A DNA stretch of 64,000 bases from Glutamicibacter nicotianae (GTDB lineage: Bacteria; Actinomycetota; Actinomycetes; Actinomycetales; Micrococcaceae), in the NCBI RefSeq assembly GCF_006539525.1, contig NZ_BJNE01000005.1, positions 156,856-220,855 on the forward strand. The letters are read 5' to 3'. A program made the position numbers and the translations under genes. Within the stretch, counting starts at the first letter, position 1. Each line of letters opens with the position of its first letter. This document shows, piece after piece, positions 34,744 to 43,942 of the stretch. The notes beneath the pieces were generated by a model. It was not told the origin of the DNA. It saw only the letters and a program-made list of their open reading frames with translations, and did not search any database.

Positions 34744-37301
34744 TGGACTTCCGCCGGCGCATCCCCGCCGGAACCGCGGCTGGCCAGCACCAGCGCCTTG
34801 GCCCGCCGCGCCACATCGGCATCGCGTTCGCCCAGCAACGCCACCAGCTGGGCCAGATGCGCCGCACGCTGGGCATAGCCGGCCTGCAGGCGCTGTCCCA
34901 AGGTCATCGAGGACAATTCCTCGGCCTCGCGCCACGCCATCATCAGGGCGCGCTCGAACAAGCGCTGGCCTGCCTCGTCGGCAGTCCCCGCCTCGCTTGC
35001 ACCGAGCACTGCCACCGCATTGATCTGCGAATCCTCCAGGCCCATGGCCAGCTGCTCCAGCTGCCGGCGTGATTGCTGCACCGACCGCGAACCGCGGGAG
35101 AACCGGGTCAGCTGCGTGCTGGCCCCGAGCAGGTACTGGATCACCTGGAGAACGTTGATTACCGTGAAGAACAGCATGAACACGAGCATCCAGTACAGCA
35201 AGGTGGTGTTGTAGTCCGGCTGCTCATAGCCGGCCCGCTTGAGCACCACGGCGAAGTCCTCGGCCGCACCGGCCGCTTCCATCGCCGGATAGTTCGACTC
35301 GTAGATGCTTCCGTGCTCCCACCCGCCGGTCGTTCCCCACGAGGCGGTACCGCTAATGACCGCACCGGAAATCAGCCCGGGCATGATGCCCTTGCCTTCA
35401 TCCGTGATCAGCAGCGGAATGATCGTCAAGTCCTCGGGAAGCTCCCCGTTGGCAGGATCAGCGCGATCAGAATATTCGTCCTTGATCCGCAAGATCGCCG
35501 AGCGCACGCTCTCGGGTGTCGATTCGCGGAAGTCATAGCCTTCGACCTCGTTGAGATCCAGGTAGGCCTCCGCATCGCGCACCGCGACCAGAATCCGCTG
35601 TGTGGTCTCGAAGTCTTCCTCCATGTACCGGCGGATCTCTGACTCGTCAACCAGCTGGCCCTGGTCATCGATTTCAAGTTCCATTCCCCGGCCTGACCCC
35701 TCATAGGTGCGTTCGGGTTCGTTGGCTATCGAGGAGACAATGAGCCCCGAGGCGATCAGGCTGCCCACCAGCAGGGCCGCAAGCAGTCCAAACTTCCACG
35801 CCCGGCGCAGCTTCGGCGGTTCATCACCAGCTGCCTTGCGGGTGCTGGCGAGCCGGGCCAGCATGCGCTGCCAGCCAGCAGGTTCGCCCGATGTCCCTCC
35901 GGCAGCCTGGTCGGTCTGCAGCGTGTCGCCGAGCACCCCGCGGGCCAGCGCATTCGCCGTGTCGATCTGCTGCAAAGCGCTCTGCTTGGTGACCGGCGGC
36001 AGCCCCAGGCTGGCGCGCAGCTCATTGTGCTGGGCACCAATCGGCGGCACCTCCTGCTTCTGGCCCCGCGGATAACGGCGCAACCGGGTCGAGATCTTCG
36101 CGGCAAGCTTGGCCAGCTGCTTTTCGGCGTCGGCCCAGCGCTCTACGGCCGTGCGCTGGCCGGTGTCGCCATGGGCGGCGTTGAGCAGTTCGCCCAAGGC
36201 GCCGCGGAAATCCTCCAGGTCCTTGCCGGCAACCATGGTGCCGGGGGCCGTTTCCAGCCGGATCAGCAGCGCCGTGGCGGCATCGTTGATCGGGGCGCTG
36301 AGCTTGTCGAACGTGGATCCGGTGCCAGCCAGGTGGGCATGCACCGAGCCGGCGCCCATCAGGGAATCTGCCAGTTCGGTCAGCGTGCGCGCATCGGCTT
36401 CGAAAGCGGCCAGCTGCTGACCGGTCTTCTTATCCAGGCAGGCGGCGCGGTCGAAGACCAGGCGCACCAGAGGGTCCTCGCGCCGGGCGGCATCAAGGGA
36501 GAGCGCTTCGAGCTGCCGCCAGGCCTTGGTGAAGCCGGCCGGGCGGTGCCCCGGATCAGCTGCCTGGTAGGTGGCTTCCAACGCTTCGAGATCCAGGACC
36601 ACGCGAGCCAGCTTGCGCTGGGCCGCGGCCAGCCGCCGGTGCCGGGAAGCCCACCGGGAGCGGAAGCGCAGGGCGCTGGCCAGCAGCGCGGCGGTGAGCA
36701 TGGCGCTGGCGCCCACCACGGCGAACCAGAAGATCGCCGAGTTGCTGGGCGAATCATCCAGCAGCACGGCGGCGGTATGCGCGGCGGCCACCGCAGCCTT
36801 GGGGCCATGGCCTACCGAGATGTTCTTGATGAAGGCATTCTCGATATCGAAGCGCAGGTCGTCATGCGCGTCGTCGGAGGCGACCAGATTCCGGTCCACA
36901 CCCACCCCTGAGAAGCGCTGCTCGGCCTCGCTTTGCCCGGAATCCAGGTTGTCCATCTTGGTCGAAACGATGATCTGGTTTTCGGGCACTTCCCCGCGCA
37001 GCAGTTCATTGCCCGTTAGCCAGCGGTCGGCAATGACCAGTTCCAGCGGGGCCGTGGCCCGCACCGGGTGCCGGGCCAGCTCGGCGTCCACCGTCTGCTG
37101 GGTGATGTTGAAGCCGTTCTCCCCCTGGACCACTACCGTGACCTCATAGGGTGCAGGGACATTGGCTGCCTGCACCGCCAGCACGGCGCGTACGCCAAGG
37201 GCCGTGGTCACCAAAGCCATGAAAATGGCAGCGATGGCGGTCCAGTGGAAGGGGCGGCGCAAGCGCCGTCCGGTGGAATCATGCATCAAACGGGCAGGCA
37301 T
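34728..37301 (-). CDS. Large membrane protein of unknown function
   Basis: An 857-residue protein with at least four transmembrane segments: one near the N-terminus (AIFMALVTTALGVRAVLAV), one near 190-210, one near 515 (FGLLAALLVGSLIASGLIVSS) and one near 720 (LLYWMLVFMLFFTVINVLQV). Long helical, Ala/Leu/Gln-rich regions lie between. The start overlaps the upstream gene stop by ATGA, so the two are made together. I recognise no catalytic motif. Some actinobacterial DUF5129-type proteins have this layout; that relation is a guess. Confidence 0.8.
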   Translation of the reverse strand: MPARLMHDSTGRRLRRPFHWTAIAAIFMALVTTALGVRAVLAVQAANVPAPYEVTVVVQGENGFNITQQTVDAELARHPVRATAPLELVIADRWLTGNELLRGEVPENQIIVSTKMDNLDSGQSEAEQRFSGVGVDRNLVASDDAHDDLRFDIENAFIKNISVGHGPKAAVAAAHTAAVLLDDSPSNSAIFWFAVVGASAMLTAALLASALRFRSRWASRHRRLAAAQRKLARVVLDLEALEATYQAADPGHRPAGFTKAWRQLEALSLDAARREDPLVRLVFDRAACLDKKTGQQLAAFEADARTLTELADSLMGAGSVHAHLAGTGSTFDKLSAPINDAATALLIRLETAPGTMVAGKDLEDFRGALGELLNAAHGDTGQRTAVERWADAEKQLAKLAAKISTRLRRYPRGQKQEVPPIGAQHNELRASLGLPPVTKQSALQQIDTANALARGVLGDTLQTDQAAGGTSGEPAGWQRMLARLASTRKAAGDEPPKLRRAWKFGLLAALLVGSLIASGLIVSSIANEPERTYEGSGRGMELEIDDQGQLVDESEIRRYMEEDFETTQRILVAVRDAEAYLDLNEVEGYDFRESTPESVRSAILRIKDEYSDRADPANGELPEDLTIIPLLITDEGKGIMPGLISGAVISGTASWGTTGGWEHGSIYESNYPAMEAAGAAEDFAVVLKRAGYEQPDYNTTLLYWMLVFMLFFTVINVLQVIQYLLGASTQLTRFSRGSRSVQQSRRQLEQLAMGLEDSQINAVAVLGASEAGTADEAGQRLFERALMMAWREAEELSSMTLGQRLQAGYAQRAAHLAQLVALLGERDADVARRAKALVLASRGSGGDAPAEVQLPGR

Positions 37302-38806
37302 CAGCGGGCCTCGCTTCCCGGCAGGAAATTCCTGAGCAGCGCAATGGGATCATTTTCCAGCGCAGCGTCAGCCGGTTGCCTGCCTGCCATCCGCTCACCC
37401 AGCCCCTGCGGGACCTTGAGCCGCGCCTGCCCGGCTTGCGCCAGCGCATCGCGCAGCACGCTATCGAGCTCGTCGCGCAACTCCCAAAGCCGGTTCAGAA
37501 TGCCCGGAGCATCCTGGGCTCCGGTGTTCCGCCGGCCCACCCGGGTTCGCAGCAGCTGCAGCTCATCGGTATGGGTGATGATCACGGTGCGCGCGGCCTG
37601 GGCGCAGCCCAGCTGCCCTGCACCGGGAAGATCGAGGAACAGCGCCAGGTCTTCCAGCCGCTCACGGTGGTATTCGAAAATCGATGCCCAGGATTCGCGA
37701 GAATCCCGTGGCCGTCCTGCGAAGTCGTGGGCCAGCTGGACCGCGCCGCGCAGCAGCGAGAGTTCGCGTTCGCGGTGGCGCAGATCTGCCAGTTGCTTTT
37801 CGGAGACCTGCTCCTGGACGGCGATTCCCGGATCCAGGTCCTGTGCGTGCTGGGTACCATGCTGGGTGCCGGCACGCTGCTTTTCCAGTTCCGCCATCGC
37901 CTCGGCCAAGCGGCCCTGTTCCGGCAGGCCCAAGTCGGGCACCGGTTTGCGGCCGAGGTAGCGGTTGGCTTGCTGGATCCGCGATTCGAGCAGTTCGGCC
38001 TGCTTGAGGCGTTCGGCGGCCGCCGCCTTCTTGGCCTTGCGGCGCTTGGCGCGCCACGCCCAGGCGAGCATGAAGACGATTGCCACAGCGAGCACGCCCA
38101 CGGCGATCACCTTGGACAGCGTCCGGTCCGGCGGCGCCTGCAGCTGCTGGGTCGTGGCCAGCGCGACCTCGGTGATGCCTGCGGTGTAGTCCCCCGCCCT
38201 AAATGCCTCGTCGCCGGCTGCCAGGATCTTCTGGCTGGACCCGGGGTCCGTTTCGCTGATATCGCGCCCCGGATCCACGAAGACCTCGACCTCATCGGCG
38301 GGGTCCTCTGGCAGCATCACGCCGACGGCAATCCACCCTTTGCCCACGTAGCCCAGGGTCTTTCCGTTCTCCAGCCAGTCATCGCTGAGCGCGTCGCTGT
38401 CCCCGAACATCAGCATCCCGCGCACCAGCTGCGCGGCTCCCTTGAGGTTGTTCGGCTCCTGGTCCACCCCGAGCAGGATCTTCGCATCCTGCTCGCCTAC
38501 GGCCTGCCGGACCTGGTCCATGATTCGTTCCGAATCCACGTCGTCGAGTGCCGCGTCGGTCACCGCAAGGTAGAAGTTGCCTTCCTGGGATGTCACCGAC
38601 GGGATGAGGACCGTGCCCTCGTCTTCGGCATCATCGCTGGGTGTCGCCGAGGGGTACACCGGTGCCGGTGCTTCGGATTCCGTGGCCGCGGCAGACGCGT
38701 GGGCTGGGACGGTGGCGGTGCCGAGGCCGAGCACAAAGGCGGCCAGCAGGCACGCACACTGGATCCTGCCCAGTGCCAACGGACCAAAGCTGCGGGGTCG
38801 ATTCAT
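37301..38806 (-). CDS. Exported membrane-anchored protein, TPM/DUF5129-like
   Basis: A 501-residue protein. A signal peptide (LLAAFVLGLGTATVPAHA) precedes an extracellular domain of about 180 residues (SQEGNFYLAVTDAALDD, GYVGKGWIAVGVMLPEDP), which loosely resembles TPM-type domains. Then comes one transmembrane helix (VIAVGVLAVAIVFMLAWAW), a basic stretch, and a cytoplasmic coiled-coil-prone region. I chose the ATG at 38806 because the signal peptide begins there. It is the first gene of a two-gene unit with the larger membrane protein. Function unknown; a membrane or envelope-stress role is possible, given the sigma factor next door. Confidence 0.75.
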   Translation of the reverse strand: MNRPRSFGPLALGRIQCACLLAAFVLGLGTATVPAHASAAATESEAPAPVYPSATPSDDAEDEGTVLIPSVTSQEGNFYLAVTDAALDDVDSERIMDQVRQAVGEQDAKILLGVDQEPNNLKGAAQLVRGMLMFGDSDALSDDWLENGKTLGYVGKGWIAVGVMLPEDPADEVEVFVDPGRDISETDPGSSQKILAAGDEAFRAGDYTAGITEVALATTQQLQAPPDRTLSKVIAVGVLAVAIVFMLAWAWRAKRRKAKKAAAAERLKQAELLESRIQQANRYLGRKPVPDLGLPEQGRLAEAMAELEKQRAGTQHGTQHAQDLDPGIAVQEQVSEKQLADLRHRERELSLLRGAVQLAHDFAGRPRDSRESWASIFEYHRERLEDLALFLDLPGAGQLGCAQAARTVIITHTDELQLLRTRVGRRNTGAQDAPGILNRLWELRDELDSVLRDALAQAGQARLKVPQGLGERMAGRQPADAALENDPIALLRNFLPGSEAR

Positions 38807-38841
38807 GGAAACTACTGTATCAACAAGGATTTGAACAACTC

Positions 38842-38857
38842 CGCTCCACGTGAAACA
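38842..38857. promoter_or_regulatory. parS-like 16-mer
   Basis: CGCTCCACGTGAAACA matches the chromosomal partition consensus TGTTNCACGTGAAACA at 13 of 15 specified positions, including eleven consecutive bases. It lies between the sigma-factor gene and the next gene. One site only was found in this window. Confidence 0.35.
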
Positions 38858-38865
38858 GTCTTCCG

Positions 38866-39792
38866 CTACCCGTCCAGAATGGTCCACTGCGCGCTGGCGT
38901 GTGAAAGCTTGTCCGGGTTGGACACCAGCAAGATGGTTTGAATGTGTCCTGCGGCCACCTCGATCGCCACCACGTCCTGCCGGCCCGCCAGCTTGAAAAG
39001 CAGTGCAGGCGCCTGATTCATTTCTCCCAAGAAGACGCTTCGCCCTGGATTTTTCCGCTCAACGCCAACCAGGAAGCGGGCAATGCGCTGCGCGCCAAGC
39101 ACCGGGTTCAACGCGGCCCGGGCCTTGCCTCCGCCGTCGGAGTAGAGCACCGCATCCTTGGCCAGCAACTGGACCAGTTCCTCGGCGTCGCCATGGCGTA
39201 TGGCTGCCACGACCTTCGACAGCAATGAGGATATTTCGCTTGCTTCCCTGCTGGGCGCTTCGGTGTGCCCCAGTTTCTTGCCGGCCCGGCTCAGCAGCTG
39301 CCTGACCGCGGCCGGCGAGGCCTCCAGCACCTCGGCAATCTCTGCAGCCTTGTAGCCCAGGGCATGGTGCAACACGTAGGCGGCCCGCGTTTGGGGCGAG
39401 AGCTCTTCGAGGAGGAAGAGCACGCCGAGGCGCAGCATGGATCCAGTCAGGGCCTCATCTTCGGGAAGCGCCAGCTGGCCTACCGGCTCGGGCAGCCATT
39501 CCCCGACATAGTCGGTCCGCTGGCGCTGGGCCGAACGCAGCACGTCAATCGCCCGGCGCGTGGCAAGCGTGGTGAGGAACGCCGGCCAGTTCCGCACCTG
39601 TTCGGTGGCTGCCGGGGTGAGCTTGAGCAGCTGCTCGGCCACTTCGCTGACCACGTCTTCGGCCTGCGCCCACACGCCGAGCATGTTGTAGGCCAGGACG
39701 GTCAATCGGCGCTTCTCGGCGTCCCACTGGGCCAGCGCTGCGGATTCCGTTGGTTGCTCCACGCGCCCGATTCTACCTGCGCTTCCCGGCAC
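38866..39792 (-). CDS. sigJ: ECF41-family sigma factor (SigJ-like) with a C-terminal SnoaL-like domain
   Basis: A 308-residue ECF sigma factor. Region 2 includes AYNMLGVWAQAEDVVSEVAEQLL and LTTLATRRAIDVLRSAQRQR. Region 4 is ELSPQTRAAYVLHHALGYKA and IAEVLEASPAAVRQLLSRAGKKL. A 110-residue SnoaL-like extension follows (VVAAIRHGDAEELVQLLAKD, AVLYSDGGG), the mark of ECF41, where it regulates the factor in place of an anti-sigma protein. The GTG at 39792 overlaps the partner gene stop (TAGTG), so translation is coupled; a GTG at 39762 is an alternative start. Paired with a carboxymuconolactone-decarboxylase-like gene, as usual for ECF41. Confidence 0.93.
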   Translation of the reverse strand: MPGSAGRIGRVEQPTESAALAQWDAEKRRLTVLAYNMLGVWAQAEDVVSEVAEQLLKLTPAATEQVRNWPAFLTTLATRRAIDVLRSAQRQRTDYVGEWLPEPVGQLALPEDEALTGSMLRLGVLFLLEELSPQTRAAYVLHHALGYKAAEIAEVLEASPAAVRQLLSRAGKKLGHTEAPSREASEISSLLSKVVAAIRHGDAEELVQLLAKDAVLYSDGGGKARAALNPVLGAQRIARFLVGVERKNPGRSVFLGEMNQAPALLFKLAGRQDVVAIEVAAGHIQTILLVSNPDKLSHASAQWTILDG

Positions 39793-40232
39793 TAGTCGCG
39801 TACTGGCGGTTCGAGCTGGGTCGGGATGGCAATGCGGTTCCAGACGTTGATGGTGGCGATTGCCAAGATCAGGTTGCCGATTTCTTCCTCGCTGAATTCG
39901 TCAGCGGCCGCGTCCCAGACTTCGTCGCTGACCCCGGTGGCAGGATCAAGCCGGGTCACCGCATCGGTCAGCCGCAGGGCAGCGCGCTCGGCGTCGGTGA
40001 ACAGCGGGGAATCGTTATAGGCAGCCACGGCAAAGAGCTTCGCGGTGGACATGCCCATCTCCATGGCGTCGTGGGAGTGCATATCGGTGCAGAAGGAGCA
40101 GCCATTGAGGATCGAAGCGCGCAGCTTCACCAGCTCGTAGAGCTCCTTGGGCACCGACTGGCTGGCGTAGGCTTCCAGTCCCAGTACGGCGGCGTACCCC
40201 TTCTTGTGCGTTTTGCTCAAATTCATGCGCAT
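39792..40232 (-). CDS. Carboxymuconolactone decarboxylase/AhpD-like protein, ECF41 partner
   Basis: A 146-residue all-helical protein. The AhpD-type redox motif GCSFCTDMHSHDA is at about residues 44-56, with the CxxC Cys pair and a following His. It starts at the ATG at 40232, after AGGAGA. Proteins of this sort reduce peroxides or act on small carbonyl compounds; the substrate is unknown. It is the gene directly behind the ECF41 promoter, and it is coupled to the sigma-factor gene, which closes an autoregulated circuit. Confidence 0.92.
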   Translation of the reverse strand: MRMNLSKTHKKGYAAVLGLEAYASQSVPKELYELVKLRASILNGCSFCTDMHSHDAMEMGMSTAKLFAVAAYNDSPLFTDAERAALRLTDAVTRLDPATGVSDEVWDAAADEFSEEEIGNLILAIATINVWNRIAIPTQLEPPVRD

Positions 40233-40285
40233 GGCGTGTCTCCTGTCATTCGATTTCCAGGCAAGTTCCTGCCCTTCAAAAGTAC

Positions 40286-40312
40286 GTCGAAACCGGAGCT
40301 TAAACTGTGACA
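40286..40312 (-). promoter_or_regulatory. ECF41-type promoter
   Basis: On the minus strand TGTCACA (-35), a 16-base spacer, then CGAC (-10), close to the known ECF41 consensus TGTCACA-N16-CGTC. The start codon of the target gene lies 54 bases downstream. The -35 element touches the terminator hairpin of the preceding operon. Confidence 0.8.
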
Positions 40313-40351
40313 CCCCGGAGAGAACTTTTTTCAGAAGTTCTCTCCGGGGTG
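40311..40351 (-). terminator. Terminator hairpin of the bkd operon
   Basis: A perfect 17-base stem (40311-40327 with 40335-40351) and 7-base loop, 14 bases after the bkdC stop. No T-run on the minus strand. Confidence 0.8.
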
Positions 40352-40365
40352 CTGTTATCCGCAGC

Positions 40366-41781
40366 TCAGTCCAGCAGCATGGCTGGTTCCTGCAGAATTG
40401 ATGCCACATCGGCCATGAAGCGGGCCGAGAGATCGCCGTCAACCACGCGGTGGTCGAAGGATCCGCCCAGGGTGGTGATCCAGCGCGGAACCACTTCGCC
40501 GTCGACAACCCACGGCTTCTGGCGGATCGTGCCGAAGGCGACGATGGCCACCTCGCCCGGGTTGATGATCGGGGTGCCGGTGTCGATGCCCAGCGCACCG
40601 ATATTGGTGATGCTCAGCGAACCGTCGCGCATGTCTTCCGGTCGGGTCTTGCCGGCACGCGCGGTCGTGGCCAGCTCGTTCAGCGCGATGGCCAGTTCCT
40701 TCATGTTCAGGTTCTGCGCGTCCTTGATATTCGGCACCAGCAGGCCGCGCGGGGTGGCTGCGGCGATGCCCAGGTTCATGAAGCGCTTCTGGTGGATCTC
40801 CGCGCCGTTCTCGGTTTCCACCCAGCTGGCGTTTACCGAAGGGTTGCGGGCGGCAGCCCAGATCACGGCCCGGGCCAGCACCAGCAGAGGCGAGACCTTG
40901 ATTCCTTCGAAGTCGCGGGACTTCTTCAGCCGTGCTACGTATTCCATGGTGCGGCTGGCATCCACGTCCACGAAGATCGAGACATGCGGTGCGGTGAACG
41001 CGGAGTCCACCATGGCCTTCGCGGTGGCTTTGCGCACGCCACGCACCGGAGTGCGTTCGACGCGGGCGTCGGCCAGCTGGCCGTGGGCCCAGTAGGTTGG
41101 TGCCGCCGCGTGCTCGGCTTCGCGCTGGGCCTGGTAGCTGTTGACATCTTCGCGGGTAATTTCTCCCTGGGTGCCGGTGCCCACCACATCGTTGATGTCG
41201 ATTCCCAGCTCCTTGGCCAGCCGGCGTACCGGCGGCTTGGCCAGCACGCGGTCCACGAAGTTCGCCATTGCCGGCTTGCGGCGATCCACTTCGCGGGTCA
41301 CGGCGGTACCCAGGGACTGCGCGCGGCGCGAGATGGTCTCGGCCAAAGCGGAGCCGGAGGCACGGACCGCTGCGGTGCGGGCACCGGCTGCCGAAGGTGC
41401 GGGGCGGCTGGTGCGCTTGCGGCGCACGGAGGAATCAGCGGTCGGGCCCGAACCGACCAGAGGGCCGGGTTCCTCGCTGGCCTGCGGCGCCGCGGTGGCC
41501 AGCGCCTCGGCTGGTTCCGGGGTGCCGGTCGGGGCCGGCTTGCCGCCTTCCTCGTCGATGGTGATCAGCGGGTTGTCCACCAGCACGGTGTCGCCTTCAT
41601 CCGCGTGCAATGCGGTGACCACCCCCGCGAAGGGGCAGGGCAGCTCGACCAGCGACTTGGCGGTTTCGATCTCGACGAAGATCTGGTTGACCTCAACGGT
41701 GTCCCCTACTTTGACCTTCCAGGAAGCGATATCCGCTTCGGTCAACCCTTCGCCCACATCGGGGAGATTAAAGACTGTCAT
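40366..41781 (-). CDS. bkdC: Branched-chain 2-oxoacid dehydrogenase E2 (dihydrolipoyl acyltransferase)
   Basis: A 471-residue E2 subunit. The lipoyl domain has K42 in ETAKSLVELP. An Ala/Pro-rich linker and a peripheral-subunit-binding domain (PPVRRLAKELGIDINDVVGT) follow. The C-terminal acyltransferase domain ends with FDHRVVDGD, catalytic His about 444. It transfers the acyl group made by E1 to CoA, giving isobutyryl-, isovaleryl- or 2-methylbutyryl-CoA, the primers for branched fatty acids. It lies 20 bases after the E1 beta gene. Confidence 0.93.
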   Translation of the reverse strand: MTVFNLPDVGEGLTEADIASWKVKVGDTVEVNQIFVEIETAKSLVELPCPFAGVVTALHADEGDTVLVDNPLITIDEEGGKPAPTGTPEPAEALATAAPQASEEPGPLVGSGPTADSSVRRKRTSRPAPSAAGARTAAVRASGSALAETISRRAQSLGTAVTREVDRRKPAMANFVDRVLAKPPVRRLAKELGIDINDVVGTGTQGEITREDVNSYQAQREAEHAAAPTYWAHGQLADARVERTPVRGVRKATAKAMVDSAFTAPHVSIFVDVDASRTMEYVARLKKSRDFEGIKVSPLLVLARAVIWAAARNPSVNASWVETENGAEIHQKRFMNLGIAAATPRGLLVPNIKDAQNLNMKELAIALNELATTARAGKTRPEDMRDGSLSITNIGALGIDTGTPIINPGEVAIVAFGTIRQKPWVVDGEVVPRWITTLGGSFDHRVVDGDLSARFMADVASILQEPAMLLD

Positions 41782-41801
41782 TTCTACTCCTTGGATTCCG
41801 C

Positions 41802-42779
41802 TCAGTAAGCGAAGGACCGGTCGAGGGCTTCAAGCAACTTGTCGATATCCGGCAGGTACTGGGATTCCACCTTGGAAATCGGGTACGGCATGTGGAATCC
41901 GCCCACGCGCAGCACCGGTGCTTCCAGCGAGAGGAAGGCGCGCTCGGTGATGCGGGCGGCGATTTCGCCGCCCAGGCCGCCGAAGGTCGGCGCTTCGTGG
42001 GTGACAATCAGCCGTCCGGTCTTCTGCACCGATTCGGTGATGGTGTCAAAGTCGATCGGCGAGAGCGAACGCAGGTCGATGACCTCGATGGAGCGTCCGT
42101 CTTCCAACGCGGCATCCGCGGCGGCCAGGGCGATCGGCACCAGCGGGCCGTAGGCCACGATGGTCGCGTCGGTGCCCGGACGGACCACCTGCGCCTTGAA
42201 CGCATCCAGGGCCGGGGTCCCGGTGTCCACTTCTCCCTTGAGCCAGTAGCGGCGCTTGGGCTCGAAGAAGATCACCGGATCTTGGCAGCTGGCTGCCTGC
42301 TGGATCATCCAGTAGGCGTCATGCGCGTTGGACGGAGTGATGATGCGAAGGCCAGCGGTGTGGGCGAACAGCGCTTCCGGGGATTCGGAGTGGTGCTCGA
42401 TGGAGCCGATGCCGCCGCCGTACGGGATGCGGATGACCACCGGAGTGGTCAGCCGGCCTTCGGAGCGGGCGTGCATCTTGGCCAGCTGGGTGGTGATCTG
42501 GCTGAAGGCAGGGAAGACGAAGCCGTCGAACTGGATTTCCACCAGCGGGCTGAAGCCGCGCAGGGCCATGCCCACGGCGGTGCCGACGATGCCTGCCTCG
42601 CCCAGCGGCGAGTCGATGACGCGGTGCTCGCCGTACTTGTCGATCAGCCCGTCGGTAATCCGGTACACGCCGCCGAGGCGTCCGATGTCCTCGCCCATCA
42701 GCAAGGACTTGTCGTTGGTTTCCAGCACCTTGTCCAGGCCGCTGGTAATGGCCTTGGCCAGGGTCATCGTGGTGGTCAT
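41802..42779 (-). CDS. bkdB: 2-oxoacid dehydrogenase E1 beta subunit
   Basis: A 325-residue E1 beta subunit with GEDIGRLGGVYRITDGL near the start and DSPLGEAGIVGTAVGMAL, RIPYGGGIGSIEHHSESPEA in the middle, the cofactor and phosphorylation-loop-equivalent regions of branched-chain enzymes. The HHS segment is typical of BCKDH and PDH beta chains. It starts directly where the alpha gene ends. With the alpha chain it decarboxylates 2-oxoisovalerate and related acids. Confidence 0.93.
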   Translation of the reverse strand: MTTTMTLAKAITSGLDKVLETNDKSLLMGEDIGRLGGVYRITDGLIDKYGEHRVIDSPLGEAGIVGTAVGMALRGFSPLVEIQFDGFVFPAFSQITTQLAKMHARSEGRLTTPVVIRIPYGGGIGSIEHHSESPEALFAHTAGLRIITPSNAHDAYWMIQQAASCQDPVIFFEPKRRYWLKGEVDTGTPALDAFKAQVVRPGTDATIVAYGPLVPIALAAADAALEDGRSIEVIDLRSLSPIDFDTITESVQKTGRLIVTHEAPTFGGLGGEIAARITERAFLSLEAPVLRVGGFHMPYPISKVESQYLPDIDKLLEALDRSFAY

Positions 42780-43922
42780 TTAGTGCTCTCCCTCAGCCGC
42801 ATCGGCGAATCCTGCTTCGTATTCCAGATGCCAGGCCAGTTCTTCCTGGATCAGCGGATGCGCTTCGGCGTAGACCTGCTCGAACGATTTGGCCAGCGGC
42901 GGGACTGGGAAGGCCATGGCGTCTTCGCGGACCTTGGCAGCCATTGCGTCGGCGTCGGCGGACAGCTGCTCGAAGAAGGTGTCATCAACCAGGTTGTTAT
43001 CGCGCAGGTAGGTTTCCAGGCGAATCAGCGGATCCTTCGGAGCCCACTGGGCTTCTTCTTCGCTCATGCGGTATTTGGTCGGATCATCGGCGGTGGTGTG
43101 CGCTCCGAGACGGTAGGTGACGGCTTCGATGAGGACCGGGCCCTTGCCGCTGCGTGCGTGTTCCAGCGCCCAGCGGGTGACGGCCAAGACTGCCAGCACG
43201 TCGTTGCCGTCGACGCGGACTCCGGGCATGCCGTAGCCAGCGGCTCGGTTGACCAGAGGCACCTTGGACTGGACCTCGAAAGGCACGGAGATCGCCCACT
43301 GGTTGTTCTGGCAGAAGTAGACCACCGGTGCATTGAAGGAGCTGGCGAAGACCATGGATTCGTGGGTTTCGCCCTCGGTGGAGGAGCCATCGCCGAAGTA
43401 GGCGACAACAGCATTGCCTTCCTTGGCACGGCGGGCTTCATCCCATCCGCGCTGCTCCATGTTCAACGCCATGCCGTAGCCGGCGGCATGCGGCATCTGC
43501 GCGGCCAGCACCATGGTGTACATGTGGAAGTTGTTTTCCCGGGGATCCCAGCCGCCGCCGGAGATGCCGCGGAACAAGCGCAGCATTTCCGAGAAGGAGA
43601 CGTCACGGGTCAGCGCTACGCCGTGCTCGCGGTAGGTGGGGAAGATGTAGTCGCTTCGGCGGGTGGCGCGGCCGGAACCGATCTGCGCCGCTTCCTGCCC
43701 GCGCAGCGGGACCCAGAGGCACAACTGCCCCTGGCGCTGCAAAGCTGTGGCCTCTTGGTCGAATCGACGCGTCAATGCCATGTCGCGGTAGAAACCGCGA
43801 AGCATGTCATCATCAACGTCGCCCAGATACGCATCGTACGTTTCATGGGACTGACGCTGGCCGTCCGGAGTCAGGATCTGAATCAGATCCGGCTCCGTCG
43901 CCTCGGTCGCAGCTCGCGTCAT
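42780..43922 (-). CDS. bkdA: 2-oxoacid dehydrogenase E1 alpha subunit
   Basis: A 380-residue thiamine diphosphate-binding subunit. The TPP motif GDGSSTEGETHESMVFASS is followed by VVYFCQNNQWAI, and RLGAHTTADDPTKYR is the usual downstream site. A short N-terminal extension (QSHETYDAYL) precedes the core, as in actinobacterial branched-chain E1. The ATG at 43922 has a GAAGGATG ribosome site. First gene of the bkdABC operon; E3 (lipoamide dehydrogenase) is not in the window. Confidence 0.93.
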   Translation of the reverse strand: MTRAATEATEPDLIQILTPDGQRQSHETYDAYLGDVDDDMLRGFYRDMALTRRFDQEATALQRQGQLCLWVPLRGQEAAQIGSGRATRRSDYIFPTYREHGVALTRDVSFSEMLRLFRGISGGGWDPRENNFHMYTMVLAAQMPHAAGYGMALNMEQRGWDEARRAKEGNAVVAYFGDGSSTEGETHESMVFASSFNAPVVYFCQNNQWAISVPFEVQSKVPLVNRAAGYGMPGVRVDGNDVLAVLAVTRWALEHARSGKGPVLIEAVTYRLGAHTTADDPTKYRMSEEEAQWAPKDPLIRLETYLRDNNLVDDTFFEQLSADADAMAAKVREDAMAFPVPPLAKSFEQVYAEAHPLIQEELAWHLEYEAGFADAAEGEH

Positions 43923-43942
43923 TTATCATCCTTCGGTCATAA

